Of a DNA stretch of 7,498 nt, positions 1 to 5,705 are shown piece after piece. The notes beneath the pieces are model-generated. The model had not been told where the DNA came from. It did not search any database and worked only from the letters and a program-made list of their open reading frames with translations. The DNA is from JAAZFE01 sp034005635. GTDB lineage: Bacteria; Verrucomicrobiota; Kiritimatiellia; CAIQIC01; Lenti-01. The translations under genes were made by a program, and so were the position numbers. Position 1 is the stretch's first letter, and each line of letters opens with the position of its first letter. The stretch spans positions 1-7,498 of the forward strand of contig JAVEUJ010000119.1 in NCBI GenBank assembly GCA_034005635.1, in the 5' to 3' direction.

Positions 1-444
1 CGATCTGAATGGGATACACCGCAGGATCGGGCCAAGGCCGAGGATTTGATTGCCCGCCACGACTTGGGAGATGTGGTGGTCCACAAAGGATTGGTGCAGG
101 AGATGGATGCCCTCTACCGGTCGATTGCGGTGGTGGCGGCTCCCTCCGAGCCGGTAGAGGCCCTGCCGCGCGTGGTGATGGAAGCGATGAGTTATGGCGT
201 ACCCGTGGTGGCCACACCGGTCAATGGCGTCCCCGAAATGGTTCAGGACGGTGAAACAGGCTTTCTCATCCCCGTGGGGGATATCGAGGCTCTCGCGGAC
301 CGTCTGGAGTGCCTCTTGCACGACCCCTTCTTGCGTGAGCAAATGGGCCGCGCCGGCCGCTGCCGCGCCGAGACACAGTTTGCCCCAGAACGCTTTCAGC
401 GCGAAATGCTGGCGATATACCGCCGGGTGGTGGGAAATGACTGA
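1..444 (+). CDS. Glycosyltransferase family 4, C-terminal fragment (5' end outside window)
   Basis: The frame is open from the first base, so this is the 3' end of a longer gene; the TTG at 46 is an internal codon and not a convincing start. About 147 residues are visible, covering the second Rossmann domain of a GT-B enzyme. The nucleotide-sugar binding region is clear: the EX7E pair is E (157-159) and E (181-183) within EALPRVVMEAMSYGVPVVAT, followed by a VPEMVQDGETGFL stretch typical of family GT4, where the loop contacts the diphosphate of the donor. Such enzymes are cytoplasmic or membrane-peripheral retaining transferases that extend lipid-linked glycans. The last residues (REMLAIYRRVV) resemble the usual C-terminal helix. 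Donor and acceptor cannot be told from this fragment. A 54-nt gap separates it from the next glycosyltransferase, consistent with one transcription unit. Confidence 0.9.
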   Translation, partial: RSEWDTPQDRAKAEDLIARHDLGDVVVHKGLVQEMDALYRSIAVVAAPSEPVEALPRVVMEAMSYGVPVVATPVNGVPEMVQDGETGFLIPVGDIEALADRLECLLHDPFLREQMGRAGRCRAETQFAPERFQREMLAIYRRVVGND

Positions 445-474
445 CACAAGGCACTTCTCCAGTACGGGCAGAGT

Positions 475-497
475 CTCCGACTGCCGGAGGGGGGGAG
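475..497 (+). promoter_or_regulatory. Ribosome binding site partly inside a small hairpin
   Basis: GGAGG at 486-490 lies 8 nt before the ATG at 499 and is the likely Shine-Dalgarno site. CTCCG (475-479) can pair with CGGAG (485-489) over a 5-nt loop, which would cover most of that site. A second purine run (GGGGGAG, 491-497) touches the start codon and is too close to serve as a normal site. The pairing is visible in the sequence; any effect on translation is inference. Confidence 0.4.
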
Positions 498-498
498 C

Positions 499-1620
499 AT
501 GAACATCGGTTGGGACATGGTCGATATTCCGCCCATCAAAGACGGCACGTTCGAATTTATTTCTCGTTGGCTGCAAGCCGTGGCCACCTATCCGCAGGGG
601 CATCATCATAGTTGCTATGCCAATGCCGCGTTCCGTCGCGCGCTCAGCCATCCCGCCCTGGACGCCATCGAGTGGCATCTTGCCGGGGATTGGACGGGAC
701 GTTATCAACTTCGTCGCGAGGGATTCTATCTGCAACACCGAAGGCAGATCCGCAAACAGATCGATGTTCTCGTGTCGGTTTATCGGCCACCCCTGGTCTG
801 GAACGGGAAGTCCATCACGATCATTCTGGATTGCACCAAAGAACTTTTCCCGACGGTGCGCGGGGTGAAGAATCATCTGTTGGCCAGTCTTCGGGACTAC
901 GGCGCCCGCCGCGCAGGACGCTGGCTGGCGATTTCGGAATGGACCCGGCGCGATGCGGCCCGGCTGCGCGGATACGATCTGGCGCGAATCCGTTCCGCCG
1001 GTATTCCGTTAGCGGAACTCGCGGATGAACCGGGCGCGGGGCGCAACTCGTCGCTCTCGGTGCCCTTCGCGATTACGGGAAAATTCGCGTTCTACTGTTC
1101 CGCGATTTCTGCTCACAAAAACCATGTGCGGTTGATTCGTGCCTGGAAGAGGGCCTTTCCCAATCGCGAGGTGCAACTGGTGCTGGCGGGGCGCTTGTTG
1201 CCCCGCACCCAGTCCGAGATCATGCAGGCAATCCGGCGCGCCGAGGCGGAAGGCGTTGTTCGGGCGCTAGGGCTGGTGAGCGACGAGGACCGGGAGCGTC
1301 TTTATGCCGGTGCGGATTTTGTGGTCTACCCCAGCCTCTGCGAAGGATTCGGCATGCCCGTTCTGGAGGCGATGCGCTACGGCAAGCCCGTGTTGACATC
1401 GTCCGGTACCGCGACGGAAGAGGTTGGTGCAGACGCCGTGCTATTGTGTGATCCGAAAAACGAAGATGACATGGCAGCCAAACTCCGTCAGATCGCCGCC
1501 GACAAGGCTCTTCGCGAACGTCTCCAGGCGGCCATTCCCGGACGATTGGCGCGCTATTCACAGGAAAACGTGGCGCGCGAGTTGCACGCGGCAATCGACT
1601 ATTTAACCGGATTACACTAA
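499..1620 (+). CDS. Glycosyltransferase family 4 (GT-B fold)
   Basis: A complete 373-residue protein, the normal length for GT4 enzymes. The ATG at 499 is preceded by GGAGG at good spacing. The N-terminal acceptor domain is divergent. The C-terminal donor domain is diagnostic: the strand and loop SAISAHKNHVRLIRAW at about 201-216 correspond to the 'KN' donor-phosphate loop, VQLVLAG is at about 225-231, and the EX7E motif is E282-GFGMPVL-E290 in YPSLCEGFGMPVLEAM. This is followed by GKPVLTSSGTATEEVG. Enzymes of this group transfer a sugar from a nucleotide donor, often GDP-mannose or a UDP-sugar, to a growing lipid-linked oligosaccharide at the inner membrane face. It lies between two other GT4 genes, with 4 nt to the next, so the three are probably co-transcribed and add successive sugars. 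Linkage and sugar specificity are not predictable here. Confidence 0.95.
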   Translation: MNIGWDMVDIPPIKDGTFEFISRWLQAVATYPQGHHHSCYANAAFRRALSHPALDAIEWHLAGDWTGRYQLRREGFYLQHRRQIRKQIDVLVSVYRPPLVWNGKSITIILDCTKELFPTVRGVKNHLLASLRDYGARRAGRWLAISEWTRRDAARLRGYDLARIRSAGIPLAELADEPGAGRNSSLSVPFAITGKFAFYCSAISAHKNHVRLIRAWKRAFPNREVQLVLAGRLLPRTQSEIMQAIRRAEAEGVVRALGLVSDEDRERLYAGADFVVYPSLCEGFGMPVLEAMRYGKPVLTSSGTATEEVGADAVLLCDPKNEDDMAAKLRQIAADKALRERLQAAIPGRLARYSQENVARELHAAIDYLTGLH

Positions 1621-1630
1621 GGTAATGCCT

Positions 1631-2803
1631 ATGCATGTAGCGACTCTTTATACATTATACGGGCGACGGGCCGGTGCCGAAATGTGCTTTGAAAAAACAT
1701 TGGAAGCCATGCGAAACCTGCGCCCCGACAGTGTCTGGACGGTCTTTTGCAATCGCGAGGCTCAAGCCCAACTTGCCCAATTGTTCCCGGACTTGCAGAC
1801 GACGTATGTGCCCTGGCTGGATTCGCAGTACAAAAAGGCGTTTTGGCTCGAATTTCTTTCTTCTGCCGCTTTAGCCGAAGCCAAGCCCGATCTTTTTTGG
1901 ATTCCGAGCGGATGCAACAGTTTTCCGGGACGTTGGAAACATGTGCCGACCGTGACCACCTTCCACGATCTGGGCGAATACCACATTCCCGGGAAATACG
2001 ATTTTGTGCGCACCGTTTTTCGTAAATATATCTGTATTCCGCGGGCGGTGCGGCGCTCGGCGGCCTTCACCGCGGTTTCGCAGTTTACCGCGGATGATCT
2101 GGCGAAGTTTATGGGGCTCCGCGACAGGGTTTCCGTGGTCTATAACGGTCCGTCGCCTCATGCCGTTGTTCCGGTCGACCACCCGGCAGAGCTGTTGCGC
2201 CGGGAGTTTGGCCTGGAGTCTGGCCGGTACCTGCTGGTGCCCGGGCGAACGGACTATGTGGGCAAGGGACTGGACCTGATCCTCGGGGCATACGACCGTC
2301 TCAAACAGGAGGTGTTCGCAGATGGCCTTCAGATCATACTTATCGGTCCGAAAGGCGATGGCCATGACCGGTTTCTCGAGCATCTTGACCGCCTGGATCC
2401 CGACCAGAAGACGTTGCGGTATCTTGGGCGAGTGGATGAAACAGCACTGGAATCCCTTTATCAAGAATGTCTTGCGACGGTTTTGCCGTCGCGGTTTGAG
2501 GGGTTTGGATTTCCGGTCCTAGAGGCGATGGACCGGGGGGCGCCCGTGCTGTGCTCCGATGCGGGGTCTTTGCCAGAGGTGGCCGGCGGTGGTGCGCTAC
2601 TCTTCCGCTCGGAGAATGTGGACGACCTGTGTGACAAATTGCGGCAGATGGTGGCCGACCGCGAGCTGCGTGCTCGGCTCAGCCGCGAGGGCCGCGACCG
2701 CAGCCGCCGCTTTTTGTGGGAGGCCTGCGGGGCCGGCATGTTCGAGGTATTCGGGCAGGTGACGGGCACGACGCAATCCGCCGGAGTGGGGCACGACGCA
2801 TGA
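1631..2803 (+). CDS. Glycosyltransferase family 4 (GT-B fold)
   Basis: About 390 residues, typical for GT4. Two in-frame ATGs compete: 1625 and 1631. The AAGG at 1619-1622 is only 2 nt from the first but 8 nt from the second, so I choose 1631 (protein starting MHVATLYTLYGRR). Numbering from there, an N-domain TTFHDLG motif is at about 109-115 and a YNG motif closing the first domain at about 171-173. The donor-phosphate loop VPGRTDYVGKGLDLIL follows, then the EX7E pair E290-GFGFPVL-E298 in LPSRFEGFGFPVLEAM and GSLPEVAGGGALLF. The FHD and PSRFEGFGFPVLEA features recall mannosyltransferase-type GT4 enzymes, but the donor is not established. The stop codon overlaps the start of the downstream methyltransferase (ATGA at 2800-2803), indicating translational coupling and a shared pathway. 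Confidence 0.94.
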   Translation: MHVATLYTLYGRRAGAEMCFEKTLEAMRNLRPDSVWTVFCNREAQAQLAQLFPDLQTTYVPWLDSQYKKAFWLEFLSSAALAEAKPDLFWIPSGCNSFPGRWKHVPTVTTFHDLGEYHIPGKYDFVRTVFRKYICIPRAVRRSAAFTAVSQFTADDLAKFMGLRDRVSVVYNGPSPHAVVPVDHPAELLRREFGLESGRYLLVPGRTDYVGKGLDLILGAYDRLKQEVFADGLQIILIGPKGDGHDRFLEHLDRLDPDQKTLRYLGRVDETALESLYQECLATVLPSRFEGFGFPVLEAMDRGAPVLCSDAGSLPEVAGGGALLFRSENVDDLCDKLRQMVADRELRARLSREGRDRSRRFLWEACGAGMFEVFGQVTGTTQSAGVGHDA

Positions 2804-3433
2804 GTCTGGCGTCACGCTTGTCGGCGTACAACCGCGAGCGGAAATGGCGCCTGTTCTTGCGCACAGTGCGGCCGGGTCCTGAAACCCGCGTGTTAGACGT
2901 GGGCTTCAACGAGCGGGAACATTCTGCCGTGGACAACTATATCGAACGGCGCTTCCCATGGCCTGCGAACCTGACGGCCCTGGGGCTGCACGAAGCCGTC
3001 GAGTTTCGCCAGCGCTATCCGCAAGTCCGGGTCGTTCGCTATGACGGTTCCATCTTTCCCTTCGCCGACAGCCTTCGACGTGGTTTGGTCCAATGCCGTG
3101 ATCGAGCACGTGGGGGACTTTGATCGTCAGGTATTGTTTGTTCGGGAGATGGCCCGGGTCGGCCACCGGGTCTTTTTCAGCACGCCCAACCGTGGATTTC
3201 CAATAGAACTCCACACGCGCCTTCCATTGATTCACTGGCTGCCTAAGCCCGTCTGCGATCGCATTCTTCATCGCCTGGGCAAGGGCTTTGCCACCGGCGA
3301 CTATATGCACCTGCTGACCCGGGGTGCCCTGCGCCGCGTTCTGCATGCCGCCGGCGTCACGCGCTACCGGGTCTTCGCCAACCGATTGGCCGGCTTGTCC
3401 TTGGATTTCGTGGCCTTCTGCGGGGCGGATTGA
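2800..3433 (+). pseudogene. Class I SAM-dependent methyltransferase, frame-disrupted
   Basis: Two abutting frames make up one methyltransferase. Frame 1 from the ATG at 2800 gives about 90 meaningful residues: VLDVGFNERE (about 31-40, the motif I position) and VRVVRYDGSIFPFAD (motif II/III region). It then degenerates and stops at 3121-3123. The continuation sits in frame 2 from 3071: AFDVVWSNAVIEHVGDF is the classic Methyltransf_11 acidic strand and IEHV motif, then VFFSTPNRGFPIELHT, GDYMHLLTRGALRRVL, ending at the TGA at 3431. The join is at about 3070. A lost GC pair (AGCGCC read as AGCC) or one extra base would explain it. Repaired, the protein would be about 210 residues, normal for the family. 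Motif I lacks the usual GxGxG glycines. The gene overlaps the upstream glycosyltransferase by ATGA, suggesting methylation of a glycan or its precursor. It may be a true pseudogene or an assembly error. Confidence 0.8.
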
Positions 3434-3501
3434 GCCCAGCGTTTGCGGGAGAAACTTGGCAAAGTCAGCCACATCCGGTTGATCCGGGTGCTGGAGCACG
3501 G

Positions 3502-3560
3502 TGGGGTCAGCCCTAATAATCGTGAATTTGGCAAATTTCCCATTCAAGGGTTGATCCCCA
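3502..3560 (+). repeat. Palindromic intergenic repeat, copy A (REP-like)
   Basis: The outer arms TGGGGTCAGCCCT (3502-3514) and AGGGTTGATCCCCA (3547-3560) are imperfect inverted repeats. The second arm, reversed, differs by one extra base and one transition. Inside lies a near-perfect inner palindrome, AATTTG-G-CAAATT (3525-3537). The first 13 bases plus the following AATCnTGAATTT recur on the opposite strand at 7050-7076, so this is a dispersed repeat rather than a one-off terminator. Size, nested symmetry and intergenic position recall REP elements mobilised by TnpA-REP (RAYT) transposases, but no transposase gene is in the window. Confidence 0.65.
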
Positions 3561-3568
3561 AGGACTGC

Positions 3569-3596
3569 GCACGGGGCAGAACCTGTAGCCCCGTGC
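3569..3596 (+). other. Strong GC-rich hairpin (perfect 9-bp stem)
   Basis: GCACGGGGC (3569-3577) and GCCCCGTGC (3588-3596) are perfect complements over a 10-nt loop. No clear T-run follows (TTGTACC), so a classical intrinsic terminator is doubtful, although the hairpin could end or stabilise transcripts from the methyltransferase operon. It lies 8 nt downstream of repeat copy A and may belong to the same composite element. Confidence 0.45.
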
Positions 3597-3625
3597 TTGT
3601 ACCAATCCGCTTCTTTTGCTATAGA
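3597..3625 (+). promoter_or_regulatory. Candidate sigma70-type promoter for the GNAT-led cassette
   Basis: TTGTAC (3597-3602) and TATAGA (3620-3625) are separated by exactly 17 nt. They match the TTGACA and TATAAT consensus hexamers at 3 and 4 of 6 positions. The start would fall about 20 nt before the ATG at 3652, immediately after the GC-rich hairpin. That placement fits a separate promoter for the downstream genes, but the match is modest and the call is inferred from sequence only. Confidence 0.3.
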
Positions 3626-3651
3626 CCTCACAGCGTTGGAGACCCCGATAT

Positions 3652-4128
3652 ATGAACCCACAGGAAGAAATGACCTATTGCTACGGGGACCGGGTATCTG
3701 TCGCTGAATTATTCGACTTGTTAGGTCAGATGGAGGCCTGTGATGGTGATCGATTTCCAGCAAGGAAGGTTTTTCATGTGGCCTTGCGGAATAATGAAAA
3801 AGAACGGATGAGTCTGGACCACACGGTTGCGGTCACGGCTCGTCAGGCAGATGGCACCTTGATTGGGTATTTGCGGATACTGACGGATCATGCCTATATC
3901 TTTTATATTCTAGATGTGATGGTTGCTCCAGAATGGAGAAAGCACGGCATTGGAAAGCGTTTGATGCAAATGGCCGTTGATCAATGCAAGGCCCGGGGAT
4001 TCATTAAAATATTCCTGACATCTATTCCCGGGACGGAGCCCTTTTATGAGCAATTCGGGTTTAAGGAGGGGATGTCGCCTGTGCTCACCTTGCGGGGTGA
4101 AGATTATGAGGACAGGGAGTCACCGTGA
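3652..4128 (+). CDS. GNAT family N-acetyltransferase
   Basis: The protein has 158 residues, the normal size of a single-domain GNAT. The ATG at 3652 has GGAGA (3638-3642) 9 nt upstream; an alternative ATG at 3670 follows AGGAAG more closely, so the start is not certain. The acetyl-CoA binding motif A is plain: strand FYILDVMVAPEWR, then the pyrophosphate loop R96-K-H-G-I-G101, then helix KRLMQMAVDQCKARG. Motif B, FYEQFGFKEG (131-140), closes the fold with the usual aromatic-rich segment. Such enzymes move an acyl group from acyl-CoA to an amine. Its stop overlaps the GTG start of the aminotransferase (GTGA at 4125-4128), so the two are translationally coupled. A natural inference is that it acylates the amine that partner makes, though a substrate cannot be read from the sequence. 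GC content is lower than in the upstream glycosyltransferases. Confidence 0.9.
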   Translation: MNPQEEMTYCYGDRVSVAELFDLLGQMEACDGDRFPARKVFHVALRNNEKERMSLDHTVAVTARQADGTLIGYLRILTDHAYIFYILDVMVAPEWRKHGIGKRLMQMAVDQCKARGFIKIFLTSIPGTEPFYEQFGFKEGMSPVLTLRGEDYEDRESP

Positions 4129-5174
4129 AGTCCTTTGCCTATCCGGGGAATATTGAAGCGGATATCCTCTCCATCGGGGCCGAGCAGATTCCCTACATGC
4201 GGACAGAGTGGTTTTCCCGCATGATGTTGGAATCCGAAGCGCTGTTACTGGAATTCTTGGATTGCCCCGGGGGAAGAATAATCCCCTACACGGCGTCTGG
4301 TACCGCCGCCATGGAATCGTGCGTGGCGTCTTTTGTTGTCGCAAGGAAGAAAGCGTTGGTGGTTAACGGCGGTACCTTTGGTGCCAGGTGGGGCGACTTA
4401 TGCCGCTATTTTAACATCCCATGCGACGTATTTGATGTGGAGTTTGGCAAAGCGCCGGATTGGGGGCGCCTAATCACTAAAATCGAATCAGGCGACTATG
4501 ATGTCCTGTTGATTCAGCATCACGAAACGTCCTCTGGATATCTGTATGACCTGAGCCGTTTGGCGGAGCCCTGCCAGGCTCATAATATCGCGCTGGTCGT
4601 GGATGCCATCAGTTCATTTTTAACAGACCCGCTGTCCATGCGTGAATTCAACATTGATGTGCTGATCCTCAGTTCTCAAAAAGGACTGGATTTGCCGCCG
4701 GGCCTGAGTTTTGTTGTCCTTTCAAAGCGTGCGATCGAGGAAAACAACTTTGCTGCCGGCGGCTACTACTATGACTGGGCAAGCAATTTACGCAACATGC
4801 AAAGAGGTCAAACGCCTTTCAGCCCAGCAACGCAACTGTTCCGTCAGCTCAACGCGCGGCTGAATAAAGTGAGGCAGACGGGGGTGGATAACACAATCAA
4901 TGCAGTGAAGGTTCGTGCAGATGCATTTCGCGCGGCTTGTCAGGTGCACGGGTGGGAATTTTCGGCAGATGAAAAATCAAACTGTCTGACCGGGTTCTAT
5001 CTGTCTCAACCCGTGAAGCCGCTAGTGACACAGTTGCAGGAAATGGAAATATACGTCATGCCCTGTCGGCATGAACACATGATCCGTGTGGCGCATACCG
5101 GTTGCTTGACCGTGGCGGATGAGTTGGAATTAGTAGAGGAAATTGCAAAATGGGAAAAGACGGTAAGCGAATAG
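4125..5174 (+). CDS. Class V PLP-dependent aminotransferase (AGT/AEP transaminase-like)
   Basis: A 349-residue fold-type I aminotransferase. It starts with GTG at 4125, preceded by GGGAG (4115-4119) at 5 nt. PLP-binding features appear in order: the TASGTAAMES phosphate-binding turn (about 56-65), HHETSSG (132-138), the cofactor-ring Asp in VVDAISSF (D160), and the Schiff-base Lys186 in SSQKGLDLPPG. Then come TPFSPATQLF (230-239) and a C-terminal RVAHTGCLT matching the family's R-hydrophobic-G/A-H-x-G element. These place it with alanine-glyoxylate, serine-pyruvate and 2-aminoethylphosphonate-pyruvate transaminases. The VDAISSF segment is closer to the AEP branch and the SQKxLxxPPG segment to the AGT branch, so its substrate is open. 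It overlaps the cytidylyltransferase by 25 nt. The context suggests it makes an amino compound that is then CDP-activated, such as an amino-alcohol phosphate or aminophosphonate. No PEP mutase or phosphonopyruvate decarboxylase gene is visible. Confidence 0.9.
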   Translation: MKSFAYPGNIEADILSIGAEQIPYMRTEWFSRMMLESEALLLEFLDCPGGRIIPYTASGTAAMESCVASFVVARKKALVVNGGTFGARWGDLCRYFNIPCDVFDVEFGKAPDWGRLITKIESGDYDVLLIQHHETSSGYLYDLSRLAEPCQAHNIALVVDAISSFLTDPLSMREFNIDVLILSSQKGLDLPPGLSFVVLSKRAIEENNFAAGGYYYDWASNLRNMQRGQTPFSPATQLFRQLNARLNKVRQTGVDNTINAVKVRADAFRAACQVHGWEFSADEKSNCLTGFYLSQPVKPLVTQLQEMEIYVMPCRHEHMIRVAHTGCLTVADELELVEEIAKWEKTVSE

Positions 5175-5641
5175 TGTTCACATCCGGAAGCTGGGATATG
5201 CTTCACATTGGGCATTTGAATGTGCTGGAGCGGTCGCGAGCCTTGGGCGATATGTTAATCGTTGGTGTCAGTACCGATGAATTGATTAAGGAATATAAAG
5301 GCATGCCGCCGGTGATACCCTTTGATGAGCGCTTGCGACTGGTTCAAGCTCTTGGCTGTGTTGATATGGCGGTCAAACAAACTATTTTGACGGAAATCGC
5401 TCAGTTACAACAGTATAATGTCGACATCGTGACAATCGGGGATGACTGGAAAGATAAACATTTGGATGGTCTCGAATGGATGAAGGCTCAGCCGGGAAAA
5501 GAAGTGGTCTATTTGGAGTACACCCCGGGGGTTAGCACCACGAAAATCAAAAAGAATATTATCCAAAATGCCTATGAAATTATTTTTTCTGAACTTTCGC
5601 GTGAAATCAAGCACATGGAAGCTTGGAAGCAGAAGCAGTAA
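5150..5641 (+). CDS. tagD: TagD-like glycerol-3-phosphate cytidylyltransferase
   Basis: A 163-residue protein of the HxGH nucleotidyltransferase superfamily. The ATG at 5150 follows AGAGGA (5135-5140) at 9 nt. The catalytic HIGH motif is at 19-22 in GSWDMLHIGHLNVLERSRALGD, followed by VGVSTDE, the FDERLRLVQAL helix, IGDDWKDK (96-103) and TPGVSTTKIK (125-134). The GDDWxxK and G(I/V)STTxI elements are hallmarks of TagD-type CTP:glycerol-3-phosphate cytidylyltransferases, which make CDP-glycerol and pyrophosphate in the cytoplasm. It is longer than Bacillus TagD (about 129 residues), with a lysine-rich C-terminal tail of about 25 residues of unknown role. The start lies inside the aminotransferase gene, implying coupled synthesis. 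The CDP-glycerol transferase gene downstream supports the assignment. A related alcohol phosphate, such as an amino-polyol phosphate, remains possible as substrate. Confidence 0.87.
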   Translation: MGKDGKRIVFTSGSWDMLHIGHLNVLERSRALGDMLIVGVSTDELIKEYKGMPPVIPFDERLRLVQALGCVDMAVKQTILTEIAQLQQYNVDIVTIGDDWKDKHLDGLEWMKAQPGKEVVYLEYTPGVSTTKIKKNIIQNAYEIIFSELSREIKHMEAWKQKQ

Positions 5642-5705
5642 TCCGGATTTGGGCGAAAGACGTCATGATGGCAGTGGTATGGTTGGGGCATAAGGGGGAA
5701 GGGGT

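Noticed and set aside
1871..2464. Minus-strand open frame of 197 codons inside the third glycosyltransferase
   Set aside because: It is fully antisense to a well-supported GT4 gene, and its product has no recognisable domain.
3040..3075. Programmed ribosomal frameshifting in the methyltransferase
   Set aside because: No canonical slippery heptamer and no stop codon or obvious downstream structure at the join. A small indel explains the frame change more simply.
3443..3655. Plus-strand 70-codon frame covering spacer 1
   Set aside because: It runs through three inverted repeats and a promoter-like region, overlaps the GNAT start and has no recognisable domain.
2906..3763. Long minus-strand open frame (285 codons) across the methyltransferase and spacer 1
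   Set aside because: It is antisense to clearly recognisable methyltransferase sequence, crosses both palindromic elements and shows no protein-family motif. Long antisense frames are expected in GC-rich coding DNA.
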